From NCBI RefSeq assembly GCF_003024155.1, contig NZ_CP028136.1, positions 4,092,001 through 4,156,000 on the forward strand: a DNA stretch of 64,000 bases, in the 5' to 3' direction. The stretch's first letter is position 1. Each line of letters begins with the position of its first letter. Origin of the DNA: Christiangramia fulva (GTDB taxonomy: Bacteria; Bacteroidota; Bacteroidia; Flavobacteriales; Flavobacteriaceae). Position numbers and translations under genes: made by a program. Of the stretch, positions 35,095-45,013 are shown piece after piece. The notes beneath the pieces are model-generated. The model was not told the origin of the DNA, did no database searches, and saw only the letters and a list, made by a program, of their open reading frames with translations.

Positions 35095-35895
35095 TCATTT
35101 AATCAAACCTAATTTTCTCAATCTGGATTTTATAGCCCCATTCTGTCTCTTCAATTTTTGAGCTATTTCCTTTATTGTGAAATCTTGATTATACAATTGA
35201 ATTAAAAGATTTTCTTCCTCTGAACTCCAAGGTTTATAAGCGTTTTCATAGGATTTTCTAATTTTATCGATAGAATATGCCGGTTTACTTTTCTTTTGTT
35301 TTAGGTCAGAAATCTTAGAATTAGGAGATTTATTAATTTCTTCATCTTCAGTACTTGCAATTCTAACTTCTGCATTAGAAAAAGCTCTATCCTCATCCGG
35401 TTCATTTTCAATGAAAACCTTTAAGGATTGACTAATTTCAAAAAGAATGGGATCTTCGGTTTGATCTATTAACTTTCCTGTTATCGGGTTTTTTCCCTCT
35501 ATCAGTTTAAATAAATTTTCTTTTGCATCTTCGAAACTTATATCTTTAAGTTCACCTGCATTTAAATTTTTCTGAACATCGCCTTCTTCGATATCCTCTT
35601 TTATCTTCGGGATGTGAGAATTAAAATACCATTCGCCAAAGATTTCTCCGTTAATTCCCGGCACATACGTGCATTGAGGAATCAAAGAGTGTAACATGTT
35701 GGCTTTATATAGCTTTTTTAAAAACCTTCTAAAAAAGAGCCCATTGTTTTTATCTGCTTCAAAAATGCCTTTTCTTACTAAATAAGGAAAAACATCCGTA
35801 GACCTAATATTTACCTTCTTGGCCATTTCCAGGTAATGCTGAACCGCATTCCTGATTTTTAAAGCCTTTTTTATTTCATCATCGGAAATTTTCAT
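35095..35895 (-). CDS. Hypothetical protein with C-terminal SANT/Myb-like helix-turn-helix, in the hsd operon
   Basis: The 266-residue protein has no recognised N-terminal domain (helical, residues 1-100). A charged linker follows, then a C-terminal SANT/Myb-like helix-turn-helix (YKPWSSEEENLLIQLYNQDF then KEIAQKLKRQNGAIKSRLRK). The same small domain is seen appended to many restriction and mobile-element proteins. It starts 2 bp after the hsdR stop, so it is translated with HsdR. A DNA-binding accessory or regulatory role is inferred. Confidence 0.75.
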   Translation of the reverse strand: MKISDDEIKKALKIRNAVQHYLEMAKKVNIRSTDVFPYLVRKGIFEADKNNGLFFRRFLKKLYKANMLHSLIPQCTYVPGINGEIFGEWYFNSHIPKIKEDIEEGDVQKNLNAGELKDISFEDAKENLFKLIEGKNPITGKLIDQTEDPILFEISQSLKVFIENEPDEDRAFSNAEVRIASTEDEEINKSPNSKISDLKQKKSKPAYSIDKIRKSYENAYKPWSSEEENLLIQLYNQDFTIKEIAQKLKRQNGAIKSRLRKLGLIK

Positions 35896-35897
35896 TC

Positions 35898-38800
35898 TTA
35901 GAGGTTTTGTTGCTGATTTCCACTCACCATCCGCTTCATCGTATCGAAAAATGCCTGATTAAAAGCTTCGTCTTTGGCGAAGAGGCGGTATAGATCGAGT
36001 TCGTTCTTGCGCTGTTTCCTCATTACCTCTTCGAGAATCTTTCGCAGTGCGAGGTCGCTGTTTTGCTGATCCTGGTTATCGGCGACTTTGGTTTGAAAAT
36101 CCGGATGTTGTTGGATGTGTTTGCTTAACTGCACGAATTTCACCCGTTGTTCATCGGGAGTGGCTTCCCAGCCCTGAAACCATCTTTCGTTGAAACTCTT
36201 GATGATCAGCTCCAGCGGATCTTCTTCTTTTTCCGGACCATGTGCTCCACGTGGATTTGGGTTCTGGGGATCGACCTCGGTTTCTGAATCGTCCAGTCCT
36301 ATCCTCTCATTCAGTTTCACCCGCTCCAGGCCGTAGGTGGAGAGATCCACCGATTCTAAAAGTTCGTCAAGTTTATCTGCTTCGGGATCTTTTACGACCA
36401 GTTTAGGGATCAGGAATTTGAGGAACCAGAACAGGATCTCCCAGTCCATTACCTCATAAGGCATAATGGAAGCGACCTGTCCATAGATCTTTACAAATTG
36501 TTTTGCCTTGATCTTGAAATCGGCTTTGTCCTCATCTTCCAGGCCCAGACCTTCATTAAAACGTTCTGCCGGAACATCAATGATGTAACTTAGTTCCTGA
36601 GCATCTACTTTATTCAAATATTTTGTGGTGAAATCAAGCGCCTCGCTCCATTCATACACTCCGGTGTCTCCCAAGGAATCTTTTAATTCGTGCAGCACGT
36701 TGATGTCGGTTGCCTGGCTCAAAGAGGTGGCGGTGTAGAAAGGATCAAAAGAATTTTTGATGTCATCGGTGCTGTTGAAGAAGTCCAGGATAAAAAGATC
36801 CTCGGTTTTCTTGCCTAAAGAATTGGTGCTTCTGTTCAATCTGCTCAATGCCTGAACCGCCAATACGCCCTGCAGCTTTTTGTCGACATACATAGCTGTC
36901 AACTTTGGCTGATCGAATCCGGTGAGGTATTTATTGGCCACCACCAGGAGCTTATATTCCGGCATATCAAAGTAGCGGGCGAGTTTGTCGCTGATGTAGC
37001 CCGGATCTGAACTTTTTGCAGTGTCCAAATGTGCCGGCAGATCATTAATGGTCTCCTCAGTATATTCTATCCCGTCTACTGTCTTCTTTCCTGAAAAGGA
37101 TACCAGTACTCCAAAAGGATCTCCCTTATCTTTCAAGATTCTCTTTATGGCTTTATAGTAGCGGATGGCCGACTCAATACTCTGCGTCACCACCATTCCC
37201 TTGGCCTTCCCCTTCAACTTTTTGGTGTTATAGATATTCGGGATGAAATGATCGATCATGATCTCGGCCTTGGTATTGATCGTGCGCTGGTCCTTTTCTA
37301 CATAGGCTTTTAATTTCTTCTGCGCTTTTGCGGTGTCAAAAAGGGGATTTTCCTCGATGGATTTTTCCAGCTCGTAATAGCTTTTGTAGGTGGTGTAATT
37401 CGCCAGCACATCCAGGATAAAGCCTTCTTCTATAGCCTGTTTCATCGAATACAGATGGAAAGGCTTAAAAGAACCATCTTCCTGTTTTACCCCAAACTTC
37501 TCCAGGGTAGTGTTCTTGGGCGTAGCGGTAAATGCCATATAAGAAGCATTGCCTCGCATCTTACGGGACTGCATTGCCTTCAGGATCTTGTCCTGCGCAT
37601 CTTCTTCCTCCTCTTCCTGTTGCTGTCCCATCGCCCGGTTCATATTGTCGTGAGCCGAGCCGCTCTGGGAACTGTGTGCCTCATCAATAATTACCGCAAA
37701 GCGTTTATCTGCCAGGTCTGCAATGCCATCCACGATGAACGGAAATTTCTGAATGGTGGTAATGATCACTTTCTTCCCGCTTTCCAGGCTGTCTCTTAAT
37801 TCCTTAGAAGAATAGGCGGGGGCAACGATATTTTTTACTTCGGAAAACTCTTTGATGTTCTCCCGGATCTGCTTATCCAGCAGGCGCCGGTCTGTTACCA
37901 CAATGACGGAATCAAACAAAGGTTGCTCCACGCTTTTGCTTCCCGGAAGCCCTTCTTTCTCCGGATAAGTTTCTATCAGCTGAAATGCAGCCCATGTGAT
38001 GGAATTGGATTTCCCCGAGCCTGCGGAATGCTGGATCAAATATTTATGGCCGACGCCATTTTGAGAGGCATGGCTGACGATTTTTCGCACCACGTCCATC
38101 TGGTGGTAACGCGGAAAGAACAAAGTTCGCTTGTTAAGCGGATCTTTTGCTTTTCCATCCAGCCTTACAAAATGCTGAATGATGTTGGCCAGACTGTGCC
38201 GGGTTAGCACCTCTTCCCATAGATAAGCGGTCTTATGACCGAAGGGGTTTGGCGGATTTCCTTTGCCGTGATTATTGCCTTTATTGAAGGGTAAGAAATA
38301 TGTGCTTCCTCCGCTGAGCTTGGTGGTCATATACACTTCATCGGTATCTGCTGTGAAGTGCACCAGGCAACGCCCGAAGTTTAACAACGGCTGCTTTGGA
38401 TCTCTTTTGAACTTGTACTGGTTCTGCCCATGAACCTTCGCATTCTGTCCTGTCCAATGGTTTTTTAATTCCAGGGTGGCAATGGGAAGTCCGTTAATGA
38501 AGAGCACCATATCGATCTCTTCCCGCGGATTCTCTAAGGAATACCTAAGCTGCCTGGTGGCGCTGAATTCGTTGCTTTCGAAAAGCTTCTTTACCCGCGG
38601 ACTGCTGCTGGCCAGGGGTGGCTGATAGAACAACGTGAAATGCGCGTCATCTACATCCAAACCTTTCTTTAACAGGCGAAGAACCCCGTACTTTTTAATG
38701 AGCCTGTCCAGCCGCTCCAGGATCTTTAATTTCCAGTCGCCATGCCTTTGCAGCTTTTCCAGTTCCTCGTTTTGGGTCTCCTGTAAAAAGGTCCAGAACC

Positions 38801-38996
38801 TGCGGGTGTCAACCGCGTAACGAGCATTAAAATCAGAGGGATCTCCAATATAGTAACCGTTGCCGGAGCGATACTGCTCCGACTCCTCCGCTACATTGGC
38901 GGCAGGATCTTTCTCTTTGATCTCTTCCAGGGTGAACCCCGAAAGTTTTTCCTGAATTGCGGCTTCTAGTGCTTGTTCGTTGGTTTGGGTTGGCAT
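35898..38996 (-). CDS. hsdR: Type I restriction enzyme R subunit (HsdR)
   Basis: The 1,032-residue HsdR has an N-terminal PD-(D/E)XK nuclease (D162, E176-x-K178 in IATLELKNHW), a Walker A (SAGSGKS, residues 324-330), DEAH box (VIIDEAHSSQSG), late helicase motifs (VLAVQALSRLNRS) and a helical C-terminal domain. It translocates DNA and cuts it at a distance when HsdMS meets an unmodified site. It is the penultimate gene of the operon, separated from hsdM/hsdS by two DUF262 genes and a duplicated small gene. Confidence 0.95.
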   Translation of the reverse strand: MPTQTNEQALEAAIQEKLSGFTLEEIKEKDPAANVAEESEQYRSGNGYYIGDPSDFNARYAVDTRRFWTFLQETQNEELEKLQRHGDWKLKILERLDRLIKKYGVLRLLKKGLDVDDAHFTLFYQPPLASSSPRVKKLFESNEFSATRQLRYSLENPREEIDMVLFINGLPIATLELKNHWTGQNAKVHGQNQYKFKRDPKQPLLNFGRCLVHFTADTDEVYMTTKLSGGSTYFLPFNKGNNHGKGNPPNPFGHKTAYLWEEVLTRHSLANIIQHFVRLDGKAKDPLNKRTLFFPRYHQMDVVRKIVSHASQNGVGHKYLIQHSAGSGKSNSITWAAFQLIETYPEKEGLPGSKSVEQPLFDSVIVVTDRRLLDKQIRENIKEFSEVKNIVAPAYSSKELRDSLESGKKVIITTIQKFPFIVDGIADLADKRFAVIIDEAHSSQSGSAHDNMNRAMGQQQEEEEEDAQDKILKAMQSRKMRGNASYMAFTATPKNTTLEKFGVKQEDGSFKPFHLYSMKQAIEEGFILDVLANYTTYKSYYELEKSIEENPLFDTAKAQKKLKAYVEKDQRTINTKAEIMIDHFIPNIYNTKKLKGKAKGMVVTQSIESAIRYYKAIKRILKDKGDPFGVLVSFSGKKTVDGIEYTEETINDLPAHLDTAKSSDPGYISDKLARYFDMPEYKLLVVANKYLTGFDQPKLTAMYVDKKLQGVLAVQALSRLNRSTNSLGKKTEDLFILDFFNSTDDIKNSFDPFYTATSLSQATDINVLHELKDSLGDTGVYEWSEALDFTTKYLNKVDAQELSYIIDVPAERFNEGLGLEDEDKADFKIKAKQFVKIYGQVASIMPYEVMDWEILFWFLKFLIPKLVVKDPEADKLDELLESVDLSTYGLERVKLNERIGLDDSETEVDPQNPNPRGAHGPEKEEDPLELIIKSFNERWFQGWEATPDEQRVKFVQLSKHIQQHPDFQTKVADNQDQQNSDLALRKILEEVMRKQRKNELDLYRLFAKDEAFNQAFFDTMKRMVSGNQQQNL

Positions 38997-39041
38997 ATGA
39001 ATTAGAATTTTATTTGAGGACTAAAAACTAGCTGAGATCCT

Positions 39042-41306
39042 TTAATTTTGTTCTTCCAGTTTTACCATAGTAGGTTTAGATTTTCCCCATTGTAAAAGTT
39101 TCTCTAAGTGGGTAGTTTTGAATTCTTGACTATGCTGTGACCATATTCCATTATCTCTATTATATCCAAAGCTGTATCGCCATTGATGGTTGTATTTTTG
39201 ATAAATTTTGTTGGTTTTAAAAATACTCCTTACAGTTTTCTCCTCAGCATTTTGATAGTTTCCAAAGTTAAAGTTCCCATTCCAGAACCACTTGTTCACT
39301 ATTCTAGTTTCTAATATGAAATAAATGTACAACTGCTTTTTTGAATCTGTCTCCTCAAGCAACTCATCAACAGTTCGATAATTACTAAGAAATTCTTTTT
39401 GTTTTATTGCGTAAAATTTATCGAGACTTACTTTAGGGTTTAAGAATCGCTCAAGCACGTGAGTTAAAAAAGAAATATTCACATGCCAACGGCCTTGAAA
39501 TTGAATCCGATCATTAGAAGCTGTATAAATCGTGGTATTGAGGAAATTTCCCCAAATTTTTTCTTCATTATTGATTAGTTCTTTATATGATTTTAGCACT
39601 AATCCAAAAAGGAGAGAGGAAAAATCTTTTTCAATTGAACTAGCAATTTTTTCGCTCAACATTATCAAATGAGAAATTTCACCTTTATTTATCTGCATAT
39701 CTTCTGCTTCCCAAAAAAGGTTTTCCAGATCTTCTCTATCACTTATCTCTTTATAATAGGTCAACTTGTTTTTCTCCTCATCATTCAGAAGGGATTTAGA
39801 AATGCCTTCTGTTGTCAGTAAGGAAGTGATGTCGTTGTTATTGCCTAAGAGAGTGACTAGATTAATAGCGTTTATTATTTGAATATCAGGTGTTTTAGAT
39901 ACTGTTTCGTTCAGTCTCAAATTATAGAAAAAGCGAATGAGTCTAAAAAGTGACAGTTTATCGATTGTCTTTTCCTGCACTATTCGGAGGTGGACATAGT
40001 GAATTACGGGCAGCAACCGGAATAATTGATTTTGATTAAGACTAATTTCCCTTGGGGAAAGCCATTTCTTATCAAGTAAAGTAAAGTTGTTATAAGAATT
40101 ATACTTATTTTTTATAGAATCTAATTCAGAGGAAAATTCTTCGAAAAGGAATTTAATTGTATGAAAATAACTTTCAATTTTTTCTATTTCCAGATATTGA
40201 ATTGACAACTGTATATTTCCATCTACTTTTAATAACTCTTTGAGGGAGGTTTTTTCTGCCAATTTATCATCCAGACCTTTCTCATCAATTATCATTTCAA
40301 TAATTGAAATCCACCTAAGGAACTCGTTGAAACCCTTATCGGCTGATGTTCTATTAAATTTTTTATCTCTATTTATCCAAAAGAAATCCTGCCATTGTTC
40401 CCACTTTTCACTCCAGTCTAATTGCTTTCTCTTGACTTTTTCAAGCTCAAAAAGCTTAGCTCTAATATTTTCATTGTCAGCTAATTGCTGACCTCTTGAA
40501 TTCATTGTGATGTAGAGCTCTTCACCTTGAGTTGTTTCCTCCGTTTTAAAATGCCAAAATTTGATTTTGTTTTTGACATAATCATAGTATTTTTCCTTTT
40601 CATCCTTAAAGTACTTGTGAAGGATAGGAAAAGTTCCCGTCATTAGTGATTCACTTGTCTCCTCGTCATTACCTACTATAGACTTTACTGTAGTATCATT
40701 TCTATAGTTTGATAAGAACCAATTTTTTTGAGAAAGGTTAATTAAGTCATCTGTTGTCTCCGTTTTTGAGATTAAGTCAATAAAAAAGTTATGTGTTAGT
40801 GATCTTACCCGGTAATCAAAAGACATTTGTTCAGAGGCTGCATCAAATCGAAACATTTCCTTAAAGTCATTTTTCCTATCTTCTTTTAAGGATAAATAAA
40901 ATAAGATGAGAAATAGAGAAGTAAATCTCTGCTGACCGTCAATTAGATAAAGATCTTCATTATTATCATTATAAACATAGTAGTCTGGTCGATAAGAATA
41001 AAGAAATCCAATGTTCATAGGCCGGGAGGAACTTCCCAATTCGTTTATCATTTGTTTTACCGAATCCTTAGTATGGTCAGGGGCGTTCTCCAATAACCGG
41101 TTCAAAATTTTCAACTCTTCATCTGAAGACTTTTTTGATTTCACATCTCCGGAGTATCCTTCTTTTATGTCCTTAACAAATGTTTCGAGTATATTATTTG
41201 GATTAGATCCCCATACATATTCTCGCTGAATCTCTGGTACAATAAGATTGTATTTTTCAATAATTTCTTCAATTGAATTTTCCTGCATTGATCTCTTTCT
41301 ACTCAT
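39042..41306 (-). CDS. DUF262-domain protein (GmrSD-like), intact
   Basis: The 754-residue protein has the ParB-like DUF262 signature near the N-terminus (LIVPEIQREYVWG, then LYLIDGQQRFTSLFLILFYL with DGQQR). Long helical segments follow, and a C-terminal half that lacks a clear DUF1524 HNH motif. DUF262 proteins use the ParB-like domain for NTP hydrolysis and DNA modification-dependent restriction. The start overlaps the stop of the preceding DUF262 gene by 4 bp (ATGA), so the two were co-translated. It could be the regulatory partner of the interrupted nuclease-type protein. Confidence 0.88.
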   Translation of the reverse strand: MSRKRSMQENSIEEIIEKYNLIVPEIQREYVWGSNPNNILETFVKDIKEGYSGDVKSKKSSDEELKILNRLLENAPDHTKDSVKQMINELGSSSRPMNIGFLYSYRPDYYVYNDNNEDLYLIDGQQRFTSLFLILFYLSLKEDRKNDFKEMFRFDAASEQMSFDYRVRSLTHNFFIDLISKTETTDDLINLSQKNWFLSNYRNDTTVKSIVGNDEETSESLMTGTFPILHKYFKDEKEKYYDYVKNKIKFWHFKTEETTQGEELYITMNSRGQQLADNENIRAKLFELEKVKRKQLDWSEKWEQWQDFFWINRDKKFNRTSADKGFNEFLRWISIIEMIIDEKGLDDKLAEKTSLKELLKVDGNIQLSIQYLEIEKIESYFHTIKFLFEEFSSELDSIKNKYNSYNNFTLLDKKWLSPREISLNQNQLFRLLPVIHYVHLRIVQEKTIDKLSLFRLIRFFYNLRLNETVSKTPDIQIINAINLVTLLGNNNDITSLLTTEGISKSLLNDEEKNKLTYYKEISDREDLENLFWEAEDMQINKGEISHLIMLSEKIASSIEKDFSSLLFGLVLKSYKELINNEEKIWGNFLNTTIYTASNDRIQFQGRWHVNISFLTHVLERFLNPKVSLDKFYAIKQKEFLSNYRTVDELLEETDSKKQLYIYFILETRIVNKWFWNGNFNFGNYQNAEEKTVRSIFKTNKIYQKYNHQWRYSFGYNRDNGIWSQHSQEFKTTHLEKLLQWGKSKPTMVKLEEQN

Positions 41307-41688
41307 GTTGTTTTAGGAGTTAGGAATTTTTTAATTTCAAGTGAGATTCGTAATGCATTAGCTTCAATATCATTTTTTGTCCAATGTTCAAGATCCCTAT
41401 TTTCGTTTTCGGTATTATTAAAGTACCTTACAAAAACTTGAAATGTGTGAGGTTGTATAAAATGGCCTTTATTAAAGTATTGAATAATTCTAGCTCTTTT
41501 TATTGAGTAGGTATTATTGCTAATGCTCCTATTGAGGGAGGCATATAGTAAGACAAGATTTCCTATGGAATTTATTTTAAATTCTGAAATTTGTGTTTCG
41601 ATAAAAGAATCCATCTTTTGAATATATTCTTCCCTGGTATAATTTTCGTGAAAAGTGCTCAAGTCAAAACTTTTATCACCTTTAACTA
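41303..41688 (-). pseudogene. 3' part of DUF262-DUF1524 gene interrupted by IS256-family element
   Basis: This part encodes about 128 codons (KGDKSFDLSTFHENYTREEY through the SIGNLVLLYASLN motif to a C-terminal W-x-K helix) that belong to the end of the protein begun at 44454. Joining it to bases 43035-44454 with one copy of the 8-bp duplication gives 1,806 bases, exactly 602 codons including the stop. SIGNLVLL and the following NRSISNNTYSIKR match the C-terminal part of the DUF1524 HNH domain. The 3' end still overlaps the next gene's ATG, so its reading would have coupled translation. Confidence 0.9.
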
Positions 41689-41696
41689 CATGTTGA
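41689..41696. repeat. Target site duplication, left copy
   Basis: CATGTTGA here is repeated at 43035-43042, exactly flanking the element. Confidence 0.9.
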
Positions 41697-43034
41697 GGGT
41701 CTGTAAATTAAACTCTGTCTGATCTTTCAATTTCTCTTTTACTAATTCCAGAGGCACTGATATTTATGGTCAATGGTATCCTATTACCAAATTTAATATA
41801 AAATTGCTGAATGGTAAGACTCCAATTATGGAGAGGAGCTGTCCATTTCTTTTCGATATTCCTGGTAGCCAGATAAACCAGCTTTAGAAGGGACATATCA
41901 TTAGTGAAGGCTCCCTTGGTCTTTGTAACCTTACGAATCTGGCGATGGAAGCCCTCAACGGCATTAGTGGTATAAATGATCTTTCTGATAGGCTCAGTGA
42001 ACTGAAAATACTGTGAGAGTTCTTCCCAGTTGCGTTGCCAGCTCTCAATTACTACGGGATACTTCTGTCCCCATTTTTCTTCCAGGCCCAGCAGTTCATC
42101 TTCAGCTACTTCTTTATTTACAGCGCGATAGACCTTTTTAAGGTCCTTCATAAATTCCTTCTGGTCTTTAGAAGCGATATATTTAAGAGAGTTTCTTATT
42201 TGATGAACGATACAAAGTTGTACCTGCGTCTTTGGAAACACACTGAGAATAGCATTGGTAAAACCTTTGAGATTATCAGTACAGGCAATCAAGATGTCTT
42301 CCAGCCCACGGTTTTGTAAATCTGTCAACACCTGAAGCCAGAAGTTGGCACCTTCGCTCTCAGAAATATACATTCCCAGAACTTCTTTATATCCCTCTTT
42401 GTTGATGCCTAGAATGTTGTAGAGGGCCTTGTGTTCTATCTTTCCATCTACCTTCACTTTGTAATGCATGGCATCGAGCCATACAATGCAATAAAGGGAA
42501 TCCAGGGGACGGCTCTGCCATGCTTTTACATCAGGAATGATCCTGTCAGTAATCTGGCTTAAAACCGTATGGGAGATGTCTGTGTCATACATTTCCTTAA
42601 TGTGAGAAGAGATGTCACGATAGCTCATTCCAAGGCCGTAGAGGCCTATTATCTTCTCAGAGAGATTATCTGCTAAAATAGTCTGGCGTTTCTTTACCAG
42701 ATCGGGTTCAAAACTGCTTTGACGATCCTGCGGGGTATCAATTTCAAAGGATCCATAGCCACTCTTTATCCTCTTTTTTCCTTTGCCATTGCGCTTATTG
42801 CCATTAGAGCGCTCTTGTTCATTAAGATGTGAATCCATTTCTGCTTCAAGAGCTTTTTCAATAAAACTCTTAAGCATAGGCGCAAAAGCACCGCCCTTAC
42901 CGAAAAGACTCTTGCCCGACATAAACTGCTCCAGGGCCTTCTTCTCTAATTGTTGTTGTTCTTCTGTTGTCATAAGTCTGTCTGAATAAAATTAATTTAA
43001 AATTTCCTTCAGACAGAGTTTATTTTACACCCTC
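41697..43034 (-). mobile_element. IS256-family insertion sequence, complete, 1,338 bp
   Basis: The element has 26-bp terminal inverted repeats (22 of 26 positions match, inner 14 identical: TAAACTCTGTCTGA), an 8-bp target duplication (CATGTTGA) and one transposase gene. 8-9 bp duplications and such ends are usual for IS256. It lies inside a DUF262-DUF1524 gene and restores an uninterrupted frame when removed. Nothing in the element looks damaged. Confidence 0.95.
41708..42973 (-). CDS. IS256-family transposase
   Basis: The 421-residue DDE transposase of the mutator type has its catalytic acids in WLDAMHYKVK, CTDNLKGFTNAIL and TTNAVEGFHRQIRK. The N-terminal part (FAPMLKSFIEKALEAEMDSH) is typical. 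The length is within the usual range for the family. It is complete and free of stops, so the element may be active. Confidence 0.96.
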   Translation of the reverse strand: MTTEEQQQLEKKALEQFMSGKSLFGKGGAFAPMLKSFIEKALEAEMDSHLNEQERSNGNKRNGKGKKRIKSGYGSFEIDTPQDRQSSFEPDLVKKRQTILADNLSEKIIGLYGLGMSYRDISSHIKEMYDTDISHTVLSQITDRIIPDVKAWQSRPLDSLYCIVWLDAMHYKVKVDGKIEHKALYNILGINKEGYKEVLGMYISESEGANFWLQVLTDLQNRGLEDILIACTDNLKGFTNAILSVFPKTQVQLCIVHQIRNSLKYIASKDQKEFMKDLKKVYRAVNKEVAEDELLGLEEKWGQKYPVVIESWQRNWEELSQYFQFTEPIRKIIYTTNAVEGFHRQIRKVTKTKGAFTNDMSLLKLVYLATRNIEKKWTAPLHNWSLTIQQFYIKFGNRIPLTINISASGISKREIERSDRV

Positions 43035-43042
43035 CATGTTGA
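43035..43042. repeat. Target site duplication, right copy
   Basis: CATGTTGA, identical to 41689-41696. Confidence 0.9.
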
Positions 43043-44454
43043 TTTAAAAAAGTGATATAAGCTTTCTTATCCTCGACCTTTTGTGGATTCTGAGGAAAAA
43101 TGTGTTCAATGTCATTAGATGCTTTTGTAAAGGCTGATGCGGGCAAGAATGATTGATTTTCCTTAATGGAATGAATAATATCCATTAGTACTAAAGCCTG
43201 GACTAGTTTGGTTGGTTCTTCTTCATACCAGTTAGTGTCTTGATCATTAAAGTCTATAATTTCTCCATCAACAAGAAAATTATCCTTAATTTTTTCTTTT
43301 AATTTTTTTATGAAGTCACGTCGTGTGACGCTCGAAGACCAAAGAGCCCATAATTTTCCAAAATTGAAATCTTTTTTTGTTTTATGAGCAAATAAAAATC
43401 CTAGGAGATGATAAATCTGTCGGTCCTGATACCAGTCTTGTAAAGTACTATGAAGTTTTATTAATTCTTTATATAACCCTAAGGCATCATTATTATGCTT
43501 TTCTACTAGTTCTAACGAAAGTTTTTCCTCCTTTCTCTTTTCTGCAAACAGCAAGTAGAGAATATTTATAGGATATTTTTCTTCGTCAAATAGCTTTTTC
43601 CCTACACCAATATTTTCTGAAGTTATACCAAAGAATCGGGTAAAATAGTTTTTTATTTTATCCTGAGACCACCAATTATTAATCTGATCAAGTTCCCAAC
43701 CTATTTTAACTCTTCTTTCATTAACTCTCACAATGTTTTTAATGTCGGCTTCCCGTTTTCCTTCTTCATGAGCAACTCTTGTGATAAGCATAGCCCGTAC
43801 GAGATCTGCACCATCAAGAGGCACTCGTTTTGAGTTTAAGTTACCAAAGATCTTTTCCTCACTTTTTGTTGAGTCATCGATCTGGTTGATGATTAGTTTT
43901 ACACTTTCAAGAAGCTTTGATTTGAATTTACTTTGAGAGAAGGAAAGGTGATTTTCTTTGGTTTCAAACCAGTCCTCTATAGCCTTGTGAATATGAAAAA
44001 TATGATATATGTCTTGGTGATCAAAACTTCCTGAATTCTTTATAAATTCCTCCCAATCTGCTTCAGGAAAGGTTTTTCCTTCCTTAGTAATTACTTCATT
44101 CAAAAACCTATTGGTTTCTTTTCGGATAGAATTGTTGGGAAATCTAATCTTATCATTTACTAATTTTTTTTCCTGTAGGTAAGCTAATAATATTGTTAAT
44201 GTGGTCAAGCGTTGCTGACCATCAACAATATTAAAAAAGTTGTCTTGAGGTACAATCGTAATATTTTGAAGGCAATAAAATTTTTTGTCTCCTATTTGGA
44301 AATTGTCTATGTCGTCCAAAAGTTTCGTGACATGTTTCTCTTCCCACTTGTAACCTCTTTGATACAATGGAATGTTGTAGTATTCTTTTCCATGATCCTT
44401 AAGATACTCTTCATCCGAGAAAACTTCTTTAACTGTATATAATAATTGACTCAT
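43035..44454 (-). pseudogene. 5' part of DUF262-DUF1524 (GmrSD-like) gene interrupted by the insertion sequence
   Basis: This part encodes the first 473 residues. It has the DUF262 domain (NIPLYQRGYKWEE, NIVDGQQRLTTLTILLAYL) and the HNH-type DUF1524 start (SNDIEHIFPQNPQK). Translation now runs 8 residues into the element and stops at 43009. The uninterrupted protein would be 601 residues, the usual length of a GmrSD-like fused protein, likely a restriction nuclease. It was the first of two DUF262 genes between hsdS and hsdR. A truncated but folded fragment could still be made. Confidence 0.9.
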
Positions 44455-44471
44455 TTTTTAATGTCTATTTT

Positions 44472-44559
44472 TTAACTCACCTTTACCTTCCCCGTCACCG
44501 CCGCGTCTATTAAACTGCTCTTATATTCCTTTAATTTTTCGATTTGCTGCATATTCTGG
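44472..44559 (-). pseudogene. hsdS 3'-end remnant, copy 2
   Basis: A 28-codon tail (QNMQQIEKLKEYKSSLIDAA, then VTGKVKVS and a stop) matches the last coding bases of the intact hsdS (44486-44560 aligned with 45600-45660). It lies directly after the GxxExxY gene and is at an exact 557-bp interval from the next copy. It is a coding remnant, not an open gene. Confidence 0.8.
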
Positions 44560-44561
44560 AA

Positions 44562-44978
44562 CTATGATTTTTTTTGATTTTGGGATTGACTTTGATTCTT
44601 TGGTTTCATAACTCGTTTGAATTGCAGCGATGTATTTCCAAAATTTATTAATAGGCCGATTTCCATTCCGTAGGCTTCCAAATAATTGATGGCTTGTGCC
44701 AGGTGAACATCTTCCAATTCTTTTACCGCCTTTATTTCTACCATTATTTTTTCATCTACAAAGAAGTCAACTCGTCGCTGACCTATAGGGAAGCCTTTAT
44801 AAGAGAGATCCATTTCTTTTTCCCGCTCGTGTGCCAGGTCCTGCATATTGAGTTCAATACTTAGGGCACGTTGATAGATCACCTCCTGAAAACCATTACC
44901 CAAATGCTTATGCACTTCCATTGCGGCACCTATTATTTTGCCTGTTAATTCAGAATATTTATATTCATTCTTAATCAT
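44562..44978 (-). CDS. GxxExxY protein, copy 1 (PDDEXK_3)
   Basis: The 138-residue protein has the naming motif GNGFQEVIYQ and a nuclease-like core: RRVDFFVDEKIMVEIKAVKE gives D-x(n)-E-x-K. Proteins of this family are small, often duplicated, and of unknown function. A near-identical copy lies at 45119-45535. Their 3' end and the hsdS tail share the inverted AACTATGATTT sequence. Role in restriction is unknown. Confidence 0.9.
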   Translation of the reverse strand: MIKNEYKYSELTGKIIGAAMEVHKHLGNGFQEVIYQRALSIELNMQDLAHEREKEMDLSYKGFPIGQRRVDFFVDEKIMVEIKAVKELEDVHLAQAINYLEAYGMEIGLLINFGNTSLQFKRVMKPKNQSQSQNQKKS

Positions 44979-45013
44979 TTATGCCACCCTTTTAATCATA
45001 GTTTTCCAAGTCA

